Position numbers and translations under genes: made by a program
Shown: piece after piece, positions 7,548 to 13,874 of the stretch
How the letters are laid out: every line of letters starts with the position of its first letter
Numbering within the stretch: the first letter of the stretch is position 1
Assembly: GCA_027064565.1 (NCBI GenBank)
Contig: JAMOPK010000146.1
Location: 1 to 14,654 of the forward strand
Length of the DNA: 14,654 nt
Reading direction: 5' to 3'
Origin: Caldifarciminota bacterium
GTDB taxonomy: Bacteria > Hydrothermota > Hydrothermia > B15-G9
Notes under the pieces: model-generated
Seen by the model: the letters and a program-made list of their open reading frames with translations, nothing else
Databases searched by the model: none
Told to the model about the DNA's origin: nothing

Positions 7548-8446
7548 ATGCAGTCGGGCTGAATATAACATGGATAATTTTTATGCCCATTCTGGTGATC
7601 ATAATCGGGCTGTTTTACCTTGGAGCAGCACGAAAGATAACGGCGAGGATACAAAACCGCTACGGCCCGCCGATTTACCAGAATATTATCGATGTCATAA
7701 AGCTTTTCTCAAAGAAAAACCCCACCAATCACGGGGTGATGTTCTCGCTCGGCCCCGTGATGGCATTCTCAGGGATGCTCATATCCCTGCTTTTTATTCC
7801 GATAGGAAATAAAGCGCTCCTGTCCTTCAATGGTGACATCATCGTTTTGCTTTACCTTTTGGTGATAGCGCCGCTCGGCATGGCGCTTGGAGTCGGCGAA
7901 GGCGGTAACCCGATGGGAACCATCGGAATCGCCCGTGCTCTGACTCTGATGCTGGGCTATGAGGTTGTGCTGGTGATTTCCATCATCAGCGTGATACTCT
8001 ACACGGGCTCGGCGTCCTTCATGGAGATCATCAAGATGCAGAGCGGGGGAGTGGGGCATTGGTTCATCTGGCCGCTTTTCCTTTCCGCACTTGCGATGGA
8101 TATGGCACTTCAAGGCATGCTTGGTGAAAAGCCGTTTGACCAGCCGGTAGCCCCCCACGAGGTCGCATCAGGTCCAATGGTTGAATTCGGAGGCAAATAT
8201 CTGGGCCTGTTGCAACTTTATCATGCTATAGGCATCGTGGTCGAGACCGGGATATTCGTCAACCTATTTCTCGGAGGCGGAACGCTGTTCTGGTGGTTCG
8301 TCAAGTCATTCGCCGTGTTCTTTGTCGCCCTCTTGATAAACGCCGTGATGCCGCGCTTCAGGATCGGGCAGGCGTTCGCATTTTTCTGGACATATCCGGC
8401 CGCTATCGGATTGATCGGCCTGATACTTGTCGCAATCCTGAAATGA
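7544..8446 (+). CDS. nuoH: NuoH / respiratory complex I subunit 1-like membrane subunit (MbxM-like)
   Basis: 300 residues and about eight helices. The two signature blocks of the NuoH/HyfC/MbhM family are present: ARIQNRYGPPIYQNIIDVIK (34-53), and GEKPFDQPVAPHEVASGPMV (194-213) followed by E214. The acidic residues in the second block lie in the cytoplasmic loop that links the redox arm to the first channel in complex I. The protein docks the soluble arm (NuoB-, C-, D-like and the ferredoxin subunit) onto the membrane. ATG 7544 overlaps the previous stop as ATGA, with GGAGG at 7531-7535. Placed before the NuoB-like gene, as in mbx operons; in mbh the M gene comes near the end. Confidence 0.93.
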   Translation: MNAVGLNITWIIFMPILVIIIGLFYLGAARKITARIQNRYGPPIYQNIIDVIKLFSKKNPTNHGVMFSLGPVMAFSGMLISLLFIPIGNKALLSFNGDIIVLLYLLVIAPLGMALGVGEGGNPMGTIGIARALTLMLGYEVVLVISIISVILYTGSASFMEIIKMQSGGVGHWFIWPLFLSALAMDMALQGMLGEKPFDQPVAPHEVASGPMVEFGGKYLGLLQLYHAIGIVVETGIFVNLFLGGGTLFWWFVKSFAVFFVALLINAVMPRFRIGQAFAFFWTYPAAIGLIGLILVAILK

Positions 8447-8459
8447 GGAGGAGATGCAG

Positions 8460-9107
8460 ATGACGAAAGCAAAACCGCCAAAAGGACTTAAAGGATGGGC
8501 ACAGGGGCGAAGCCTCTGGATGCTCCATTTTTGCACCGGGTGCGGCGCCATTGAGATGCCGCCCACGATGACTTCCAGATACGACATGGAGAGGTTCGGA
8601 ATCACACCGATGGCTACGCCGCGTCAGGCCGACCTGCTGCTCATCACCGGCTACCTCACCGTCAAAACGCTCAAGAGGGTGATCCGCTCCTACGAGCAGA
8701 TGCCTGAGCCGAAATACGTCGTCGGATTCGGTTCCTGCACGGTGAACGGCGGAATGTATTGGGATTCCTACAACACCATCAAAAGGCTCGACCTTTATCT
8801 TCCGATTGACCTCTACATCGCCGGATGCATGCCGAGGCCCGAAGCCATCATCGATGGCTTTACGGAACTTATCGAGGGTATCAAAAAAGGGAAATTCGAT
8901 GGCTGGATCCGCTACAAAGAGAATCTCGAATACTACAAACGCAATCAGGCCATGGTGATGGACATCAGAAAATGGAGTCTGGATGCTGAACTTGCCGAGC
9001 GGATATGGAACGAGGTGCAGGAGGAGCGCAGAAAGAGATTCGAGCGTGCCACCGTCAAACATGTCTATGAACTTGCCGAAAGGATACCGGAGGGATTGCC
9101 AAAATGA
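8460..9107 (+). CDS. nuoB: NuoB / small-subunit-like iron-sulfur protein (MbxJ-like)
   Basis: 215 residues. Four cysteines fit the proximal [4Fe-4S] cluster of the NuoB and group 4 hydrogenase small subunits: HFCTGCGAIEMPP (C25, C28), GFGSCTVNGG (C93) and IAGCMPRPEA (C123). The CxxC form of the first pair is hydrogenase-like; complex I NuoB has adjacent cysteines. GCMPRPE replaces the more usual GCPPRPE. The C-terminal third (about 150-215) is charged and helical. ATG 8460 is preferred to ATG 8454 because GGAGG at 8447-8451 is eight bases before it. In the Mbs structure, as I recall, a site-differentiated proximal cluster is the place of polysulfide reduction. All four ligands appear present here, so the active-site chemistry stays open. 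Confidence 0.92.
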   Translation: MTKAKPPKGLKGWAQGRSLWMLHFCTGCGAIEMPPTMTSRYDMERFGITPMATPRQADLLLITGYLTVKTLKRVIRSYEQMPEPKYVVGFGSCTVNGGMYWDSYNTIKRLDLYLPIDLYIAGCMPRPEAIIDGFTELIEGIKKGKFDGWIRYKENLEYYKRNQAMVMDIRKWSLDAELAERIWNEVQEERRKRFERATVKHVYELAERIPEGLPK

Positions 9108-9643
9108 GCCTTGAGAAAGAGCAGAAAGTCGTTGATCTCATCAAAGTTTCCTTCGAGGATGCCGAAGCGGAGATCCAGAGGGAGCGGCGCGTTAAAGTGA
9201 AGGTTGCGCCCAACCGCGTTTTCCCTCTGGTCGCTTACCTCAAAGGCAACGGATTCAAGCATTTTGTGGCCATAAGCGCTGTTGACTGGATCAGGGACGG
9301 CGAGATCGAACTTGTGTATCACCTATGGAATTACGATGAGAAAGTGCACGTGATGATAAAAACCCGTGTGCCGCGTGACGGCGGTTCCATGCCCACGCTT
9401 AAACCGCTCTTCAATCAGGCCGAGACTTACGAGCGTGACATCCATGAGTTTTTCGGTGTTCACTTTGAGGGCAACGAGAAACTTGACCGGGAATTCATCC
9501 TTGAGGACTGGGATGGCCCGCCTCCGATGCGCAAGGATTTCGACACGAGGCTGTTCTCCGCTGAATTCTACGATCAGGAGGACCTTGAAAGTGAGGCATT
9601 GAGGCTGAAAATTCAGCCATACAAGGGGCATTTGAAGAAATGA
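9104..9643 (+). CDS. nuoC: NuoC-like 30 kDa subunit (MbxK-like)
   Basis: 179 residues, no cofactor motif. The NuoC / complex I 30 kDa signature is at 110-136: ERDIHEFFGVHFEGN, then LDREFILEDW, followed by PPMRKDF. The N-terminal 100 residues form the usual alpha/beta part with VDWIRDGEIELVYHLW (61-75). The gene overlaps the NuoB-like gene before it and the NuoD-like gene after it through ATGA junctions. Family role: a structural subunit that holds the NuoD-like subunit to the NuoB-like one; no enzymatic function of its own is known. It is a separate protein here, as in Mbx and Mbh, and not fused to NuoD as in some complex I enzymes. Confidence 0.93.
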   Translation: MSLEKEQKVVDLIKVSFEDAEAEIQRERRVKVKVAPNRVFPLVAYLKGNGFKHFVAISAVDWIRDGEIELVYHLWNYDEKVHVMIKTRVPRDGGSMPTLKPLFNQAETYERDIHEFFGVHFEGNEKLDREFILEDWDGPPPMRKDFDTRLFSAEFYDQEDLESEALRLKIQPYKGHLKK

Positions 9644-10758
9644 ACGGGAAAAACGAGATCATCAGGGAATTCGAGTATTTCATAGGGCCTCAGCATCCCG
9701 GTATTACCGGGAACTTCAGCATCAAATTGAAGGCCAAAGGTGATGTGATCCTTGAGGCAGAGGCGAGACCCGGTTACCTGCACCGCGGCTTCGAAAAATT
9801 GATGGAACAGCGCCATTGGATCAAAAACGTGCCGATGGTCTGCCGCATCTGCGTTCCGGACCCGGATCCGAACGAGGTGCTTTATGCGATGGGCGTCGAG
9901 GAGCTCGCGGGACTTGAGGTGCCTGAGCGTGCTCAGTGGATCAGGGTGATGGTGCTGGAGATGTCGCGTATTCAGGCGCACCTCTCTTACCTCGGCGGAA
10001 TCAGCGGTGCACTCGGCCTTTACACGGCTCCCCAGTGGATGACAGGCGACCGTGATTATTTGCTTGACAGATTCGAGGAACTCACAGGCGCAAGGGTGTA
10101 TCACATCTACACCACCCCCGGCGGAGTCAGGCGCGACCTGCCTGAAGGCTTTGAGGACAGGCTCAGGGAGACACTGGACTACATCGAGAAGCGGCTGACC
10201 GACTACTATCGCCTGATCTTCGACAACCCGGTTTTCCAGAAAAGGACGATCGGCGTCGGCACAATGGATCCGGACTGGGCCATTGAGAACGGTGTCACCG
10301 GCCCGAACCTACGTGCCTGCGGGATAAAGGCCGATGTCAGGATCGATGACCCTTATCTTGTCTATGACCAGATCGAGTTCGAGGTGCCAACGGAGACGGG
10401 ATGCGACATGTTCTCGCGTGCAATGATAAGGTTCCAGGAGATTCAGCAGTCGATCAACATTGTCCGTCAGGTGCTGGATAGAATGCCCAAAGGCCCATTC
10501 CTGAACAAGCCGGGCAACCCGTTGATGTGGCGTGTGCCTGCCGGCGATGTCTATGTGCGGGTTGAGTCCTCAAAAGGTGAATTTGGCTACTACATCGTCT
10601 CCGATGGCGGCGTGAAACCCTACCGCGTCCACGTGAGAGGCCCATCAATGACTCATGGAATCCACGTTATCGAGACCCTTCTCGTCGGTCAGAGAGTGGC
10701 GGACGTGTCTCCGATAATGTTTTCGCTGGACATTTGTCCACCGGACATAGACAGGTGA
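9640..10758 (+). CDS. nuoD: NuoD / NiFe-large-subunit-like protein with altered metal site (MbxL-like)
   Basis: 372 residues. N-terminal blocks GPQHPGITGNF (16-26) and PGYLHRGFEKLMEQRHW (44-60) are shared by NuoD and group 4 hydrogenase large subunits. Hydrogenases bind NiFe through two CxxC motifs. The first is present but modified, VPMVCRICVPDPDP (C68, C71), lacking the CGIC glycine and the following His. The second, usually DPCxxC near the C-terminus, reads SLDICPPDIDR (C366, with D369 in the fourth position). The protein ends directly there at residue 372, without a maturation-protease tail. I infer it does not hold a normal NiFe centre, in agreement with Mbx/Mbs rather than Mbh. No hydrogenase maturation gene is in the window. 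Substrate could be polysulfide-like or the subunit could serve only coupling. Confidence 0.92.
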   Translation: MNGKNEIIREFEYFIGPQHPGITGNFSIKLKAKGDVILEAEARPGYLHRGFEKLMEQRHWIKNVPMVCRICVPDPDPNEVLYAMGVEELAGLEVPERAQWIRVMVLEMSRIQAHLSYLGGISGALGLYTAPQWMTGDRDYLLDRFEELTGARVYHIYTTPGGVRRDLPEGFEDRLRETLDYIEKRLTDYYRLIFDNPVFQKRTIGVGTMDPDWAIENGVTGPNLRACGIKADVRIDDPYLVYDQIEFEVPTETGCDMFSRAMIRFQEIQQSINIVRQVLDRMPKGPFLNKPGNPLMWRVPAGDVYVRVESSKGEFGYYIVSDGGVKPYRVHVRGPSMTHGIHVIETLLVGQRVADVSPIMFSLDICPPDIDR

Positions 10759-10766
10759 GGTGAGCA

Positions 10767-12560
10767 ATGGCAATAAAGAACTTCTTTGAACCTTTTACAG
10801 CACTGAAACACCTTGGGATGAAGCCCCACACCATCCGTCTGCCATACGAGAAAAAGGTTCCGGCGGACCGGGTGAGGGGTTTCCATTCAAACGACCTTGA
10901 AAAATGCATCGGCTGCGGTAACTGCGCCCAGATCTGCACATGTCAGGCCATCAAGATGGTTGAAGTGGAAGATGTGCCAGATGGGTTCGGCCGCACGAAA
11001 TTCAGACCTCAGGTTGACTACGGACGCTGCTCCTTCTGCGGTCAGTGTGTAGATGTCTGTCCCACCGGCTCGCTCAAACTGACCGACAAGATCGTCTGGG
11101 TGACCGAAGACCCGTTCGACCCGGAAACCGGCTGGGTTTTCATTCCGGATAACAAGAAGTTCCCCTACGAAGGCAAGGGCTGGACCACGTCACCTGAGAC
11201 TTCACTGCTGCAGCTTGAACGTCAGGAGATGCCTGAACGGGATCCTGAGGAGCGCAAACACGACTTCGGGCCTGTGATCAAAGGCTTTACCGAAGAGGCA
11301 GCGCTCATCGAGGCCAGCCGATGCATGGGATGCGCCATCTGTATGCAGGGCTGTCCCACTGGCATGTATATCCCGCATTACCTTAACGCCATCGAACATG
11401 CCGATTACGAGCGTGCAGTTGACATTTTCTTCATCAATAACCCGCTTCCCGAGATATGCGGCACCATTTGCACGCACAGATGCGAAGATGCATGCGTGCT
11501 CGGCATCATGGGCAAGCCTATCCAGATCCGCTATGAGAAAGGCTTTGCAGCATCGCAGGTTGACGATTACAGAAAAGTGCTCGGCTATCCTGAGCCGGAG
11601 AAGAAAAACAAGAAGGTTGCTATCATCGGTGGCGGCCCCGGCGGCCTGACGGCGGCTTTCTATCTCAGGCTCAAGGGGTATGACGTGACGATCTTCGAGG
11701 CGTTAGATGTTCTGGGCGGCATGATGAAGGTTGGAATCCCGCGCTATCGCCTGCCTCAGAGCGTGCTGGACAAGGAGATCAACCACATCATCGACTACGG
11801 CGTGGAGGTCAAATACAACACCCGCGTCGGCAAAGACGTTTCCTTCGACGAGCTCAAGAAGAACTACGATGCGATTTACATCGGGGTAGGCTACCACAAA
11901 GGCCTGAGCATGGGCATTCCGGGCGAGGATGCGGAAGGCGTGATGCAGGCCATCTACTTCCTGAGGGAGACCAACCTCGGCAGACCGCCAAAGATCGGCA
12001 AGAAAGTCCTGGTTGTTGGCGGCGGCGATGTCGCTATGGATGCCACGAGAACTGCTCTCAGGCTCGGCGCTGAGGAGGTTCTGCTCTCCTACCGCCGCAG
12101 GATCGTGGACATGCCGGCCTCCGATGAGGAGAAGCATGAGGCGATGGCGGAAGGCGTGAAGTTCCTGCCACAGACACTGCCGATCGAGATCGTGAAGGAC
12201 GAGCAAGGAAAGGTTAAGGCGGTCAGGTATGTGAAGACGAAGATGGTGCCTCAGCCCGGCGGCAAACGTCCGAAACCCGTGCCCATCGAGGATGAGGTCT
12301 ATGAGTGGGATGTGGATACCGTGATTTACGCCATCGGTCAGGCTCCCGACCTCTCCTTCCTGCCCGAAAGCTGGCTCGAAAAACTGGAACTCGACAGCCG
12401 TGGCAAGCACATTGTGGTGGACGAGAACGGAATGACCTCAATCGAGGGCGTTTTTGCTGGTGGCGACATTGTCAACCCGCGTGCGGACGTGATCAGCGCT
12501 ATCGCCGACGGACGGAAAGCTGCCGAGGGAATCCACAAATACCTGAGCGGAAAAGAATAA
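10767..12560 (+). CDS. mbxN: MbxN-like ferredoxin fused to GltD/NfnB-type FAD- and NAD(P)-binding oxidoreductase
   Basis: 597 residues. Residues about 40-105 hold a NuoI-type double [4Fe-4S] ferredoxin: C47, C50, C53, C57 (CIGCGNCAQICTC, with Thr-Cys where Pro is usual) and C88, C91, C94, C98 (CSFCGQCVDVCP). Residues about 170-250 are the GltD-type N-terminal Fe-S domain, with C186, C189, C192, C196 and C231, C235, C239, C243. An FAD Rossmann motif AIIGGGPGGLTAA lies at 285-297. The nucleotide motif VLVVGGGDVAMDATRTA (414-430) is followed by SYRRRIVDMPA (441-451), the GltD-family pattern that favours NADPH. The C-terminal FAD block GVFAGGDIVNP is near 560-570. In archaeal Mbx/Mbh subunit N is only the ferredoxin. 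Fusion puts NAD(P)H oxidation or NAD(P)+ reduction on the cytoplasmic arm (inference). Eight bases separate it from the previous gene. A terminator follows. Confidence 0.93.
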   Translation: MAIKNFFEPFTALKHLGMKPHTIRLPYEKKVPADRVRGFHSNDLEKCIGCGNCAQICTCQAIKMVEVEDVPDGFGRTKFRPQVDYGRCSFCGQCVDVCPTGSLKLTDKIVWVTEDPFDPETGWVFIPDNKKFPYEGKGWTTSPETSLLQLERQEMPERDPEERKHDFGPVIKGFTEEAALIEASRCMGCAICMQGCPTGMYIPHYLNAIEHADYERAVDIFFINNPLPEICGTICTHRCEDACVLGIMGKPIQIRYEKGFAASQVDDYRKVLGYPEPEKKNKKVAIIGGGPGGLTAAFYLRLKGYDVTIFEALDVLGGMMKVGIPRYRLPQSVLDKEINHIIDYGVEVKYNTRVGKDVSFDELKKNYDAIYIGVGYHKGLSMGIPGEDAEGVMQAIYFLRETNLGRPPKIGKKVLVVGGGDVAMDATRTALRLGAEEVLLSYRRRIVDMPASDEEKHEAMAEGVKFLPQTLPIEIVKDEQGKVKAVRYVKTKMVPQPGGKRPKPVPIEDEVYEWDVDTVIYAIGQAPDLSFLPESWLEKLELDSRGKHIVVDENGMTSIEGVFAGGDIVNPRADVISAIADGRKAAEGIHKYLSGKE

Positions 12561-12585
12561 TAGGGGTCACCTCCAAAGACATCTC

Positions 12586-12617
12586 AAGGGGGAGAGTTGC
12601 TCTCCCCCTTCTTTTTT
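12586..12617 (+). terminator. Rho-independent terminator of the Mbx-like operon
   Basis: AAGGGGGAGAG (12586-12596), loop TTG, CTCTCCCCCTT (12600-12610), then C and six T (12612-12617). The stem is an uninterrupted 11 pairs including two A-T at the base. It lies 25 bases after the stop of the last operon gene. On the minus strand no T-run follows the hairpin, so it probably works only for the plus strand; the hicB stop at 12623 faces it. Confidence 0.93.
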
Positions 12618-12622
12618 ATGGA

Positions 12623-13129
12623 TCAACGTTCCCTTGTGTAGGGCGGAAATGAGGGAAGTGAATTTCCGCTCCGCTTACCGTGGCCCGACGGATTCCCGGT
12701 TAATGCATCCAATTTTTCATCCAGTTCCTGAATTTTCTGAATCAGAAGATTCACGATTCTTTTCTCCGATAAGGCGGACGAGATGAGGTTGTTCACAAGG
12801 GCGTTAAGGCTGATACCCTCATCTTCCGCCATCTCCACAAGTCTTTCGTGGAGCGAAGGCGGAATCCTGAGCAGAAACCTGCCGCTGTATTTGCGCTCAG
12901 ACAGCGGTGCGGGAAGTTCACGGCCATCTTCAAGGGCGGTTTCGATGTAAAGCCTTTTAGCTTCTTCCAGAAGTTCGAGCGTCTCCTCAAGGGTCTCACC
13001 GTAGGTGATGCACCCCGGAAGCTCTTTGATCCATGCAACATATCCCCCGTCTGGATCAGGTTCAATCTCAATCCTGTATGGTTTTTTGAGGTATTCCTCA
13101 ATTTTTCTTTGAAGTTCTTTGTTTTTCAT
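12623..13129 (-). CDS. hicB: HicB-family antitoxin with ribbon-helix-helix domain
   Basis: 168 residues. Residues about 17-65 match the HicB partial RNase H-like fold: PYRIEIEPDPDGGYVAWIKE (17-36) then LPGCITYGETLEETLELLEE. Residues about 81-120 are a ribbon-helix-helix DNA-binding domain: SGRFLLRIPPSLHERLVEMA (82-101), then GISLNALVNNLISSAL. A helical segment and a Gly/Ser/Pro-rich tail (about 145-168) follow. Family role: HicB binds and blocks HicA and represses the operon. ATG 13129 is chosen because GGAGG lies nine bases upstream; an ATG at 13150 would add seven residues. It overlaps hicA by 32 bases, so the two are co-translated. GC is about 52 percent, clearly above hicA. Confidence 0.92.
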   Translation of the reverse strand: MKNKELQRKIEEYLKKPYRIEIEPDPDGGYVAWIKELPGCITYGETLEETLELLEEAKRLYIETALEDGRELPAPLSERKYSGRFLLRIPPSLHERLVEMAEDEGISLNALVNNLISSALSEKRIVNLLIQKIQELDEKLDALTGNPSGHGKRSGNSLPSFPPYTRER

Positions 13130-13400
13130 AATACCATGCCTCCAGGTCAAGTAATTTGGCTAATTTTTTAAGGTAAGTCTTTTTGACCTTTCTACCTTTG
13201 ACAGTTGGGACGACTATCATTTCTGCCCCATAGTTAATATCTGGCAAAGGATTGGTTAATATAAAAATATTGTGACTGCCTTTGGTATTCCTTAACTTAA
13301 ATCCAAATTCCTGTAAAATCGCGATAACGTCAGCGTATTCAAAGTCCGGGGGGAATCGCAGCAGCTTTTCAACCTTTTTGATCAAAGTCGACTCGTTCAT
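13098..13400 (-). CDS. hicA: HicA-family mRNA interferase toxin
   Basis: 100 residues, a little longer than the usual 60-80. The double-stranded-RNA-binding-like fold of HicA is seen: VIAILQEFGFKLRNTKGSHN (25-44) with the catalytic His at H43 in the GSH motif, then MIVVPTVKGRKVKKTYLKKL (61-80). Known role: HicA cleaves mRNAs during stress when HicB is lost. It precedes and overlaps hicB, the classical order. Only about four bases separate the expected transcription start from ATG 13400 and no ribosome site is possible in that space, so the mRNA may be leaderless; a TTG at codon 6 is an alternative start with little support. GC is about 39 percent on counted lines, well below the neighbours, which suggests acquisition. 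Confidence 0.9.
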   Translation of the reverse strand: MNESTLIKKVEKLLRFPPDFEYADVIAILQEFGFKLRNTKGSHNIFILTNPLPDINYGAEMIVVPTVKGRKVKKTYLKKLAKLLDLEAWYYEKQRTSKKN

Positions 13401-13418
13401 AGTATCACATATGATACT
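13401..13418. promoter_or_regulatory. Operator-like palindrome upstream of hicA
   Basis: AGTATCA (13401-13407), CATA, TGATACT (13412-13418): a perfect 7-base inverted repeat with a 4-base centre. It begins at the base before the hicA start codon and covers the proposed -10 element and transcription start. HicB-type ribbon-helix-helix proteins bind palindromes in their own promoter, so this is the natural candidate for the autorepression site. Confidence 0.65.
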
Positions 13419-13438
13419 ATCAATTTCGTTTTTGTCAA
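13411..13438 (-). promoter_or_regulatory. hicA-hicB promoter
   Basis: On the minus strand TTGACA (13438-13433) is followed by 16 bases and TATCAT (13416-13411), 5 of 6 matches to TATAAT. Transcription would start near 13405-13403, only three to five bases before ATG 13400. The -10 lies inside the palindrome at 13401-13418, which fits repression by a bound HicB. Confidence 0.65.
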
Positions 13439-13482
13439 GCCCCTAGTGGCTATTTGCTGTTTTGTTTGTGATAGAATTTTTA

Positions 13483-13548
13483 TTTCTCTGTCTCTCCGTG
13501 TGAAAACGAAATAAAAAATCACACAGGGACACGGTGAACACAGAGAGA
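13483..13548. repeat. Imperfect inverted repeat resembling a small dispersed element
   Basis: Left arm TCTCTGT (13485-13491) pairs with ACAGAGA (13540-13546). GTGTGA (13498-13503) pairs with TCACAC (13519-13524) around a 15-base A-rich loop. CCGTGT (13496-13501) can also pair with ACACGG (13529-13534). The right arm is longer than the left, so the fold has bulges. Words such as CACAGAGA and ACACGG in a palindromic setting recall a short repeat family I have seen scattered in many bacterial genomes. A single copy is present in this window, so repetition is not shown. No open frame or transposase is associated. Confidence 0.45.
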
Positions 13549-13738
13549 TGGAACATGGAGTAAAGGATACCCCGTGAGAGATGGCGAAGATTGATAAAGC
13601 GATGGCTGCGGGGTGAAATGCGGACATGGATGATCAGTTATGCAAAAAGATTGGAACAGTTTTGCAGTTTATAACTCTTTGATAATCTGGATGTTGTGTT
13701 AGCCACCACAAAGTAATCGCCCAATAGCCGGCGGTATC
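13549..13738. other. Intergenic stretch without recognised feature
   Basis: Between the inverted repeat and the tRNA promoter I see no gene with a ribosome site. The only structure is ACCCCG (13569-13574) with CGGGGT (13609-13614) around 34 bases, which is weak. The open frame over this stretch on the minus strand (to 13397) shows no family resemblance. Confidence 0.5.
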
Positions 13739-13766
13739 TTGACAGATGGAGGGTATTGCAGATAAT
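13739..13766 (+). promoter_or_regulatory. Promoter of tRNA-Gly and fmdB-like gene
   Basis: TTGACA (13739-13744), 16 bases, GATAAT (13761-13766, 5 of 6 matches to TATAAT). The expected transcription start near 13773 lies about nine bases before the mature tRNA end, a usual short leader for a tRNA transcript. Confidence 0.7.
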
Positions 13767-13781
13767 ATTTAACCGCTTTTT

Positions 13782-13854
13782 GCGGGCGTAGCTCACTTGG
13801 TAGAGCATCAGCTTCCCAAGCTGAAGGTCGCGGGTTCGAGTCCCGTCGCCCGCT
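13782..13854 (+). tRNA. tRNA-Gly, anticodon CCC
   Basis: A full cloverleaf of 73 bases. The acceptor stem GCGGGCG (13782-13788) pairs with CGCCCGC (13847-13853). The D stem is GCTC/GAGC, the anticodon stem TCAGC/GCTGA with loop TTCCCAA, giving anticodon CCC at 13815-13817. The T stem is GCGGG/CCCGT (one G-T pair) around loop TTCGAGT. It reads GGG codons for glycine. The discriminator base is T, as in bacterial tRNA-Gly. CCA is not encoded; a run of T follows at once (13854-13860), so CCA must be added by the nucleotidyltransferase. The T-run could terminate some transcripts, but a coding gene starts only 20 bases on. Confidence 0.96.
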
Positions 13855-13874
13855 TTTTTTATTGGAGGTTAAAA

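Noticed and set aside
8403..9062. Minus-strand frame of 219 codons opposite the NuoB-like gene
   Set aside because: Antisense shadow of a gene with conserved cysteine motifs; no recognisable domain.
9640..10758. Reading the large subunit as an active NiFe hydrogenase
   Set aside because: The fourth ligand is Asp, the CGIC and following His are altered, and no maturation peptide or maturation genes are seen.
11703..12410. Long minus-strand open frame (235 codons) opposite the flavoprotein gene
   Set aside because: Lies fully opposite a clear coding gene; rich in His, Leu and Val from antisense reading; no ribosome site or family resemblance.
1753..12560. Reading the cluster as respiratory complex I or as a plain Mrp antiporter
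   Set aside because: NuoE, F, G, I as separate genes and NuoA are missing and CxxC remains in the large subunit, so not complex I. Redox subunits are present, so more than Mrp.
13485..13546. CRISPR-like repeat
   Set aside because: Only one inverted unit; no regularly spaced direct repeats and no cas gene.
13397..13627. Minus-strand frame of 76 codons over the hicA upstream region
   Set aside because: Covers the hicA promoter, the palindrome and the inverted repeat; no ribosome site or resemblance.
13797..13874. N-terminal extension of the FmdB-like protein by 26 residues
   Set aside because: These codons are the tRNA-Gly gene translated; the true start at 13875 has GGAGG and the family's MPIYEY beginning.
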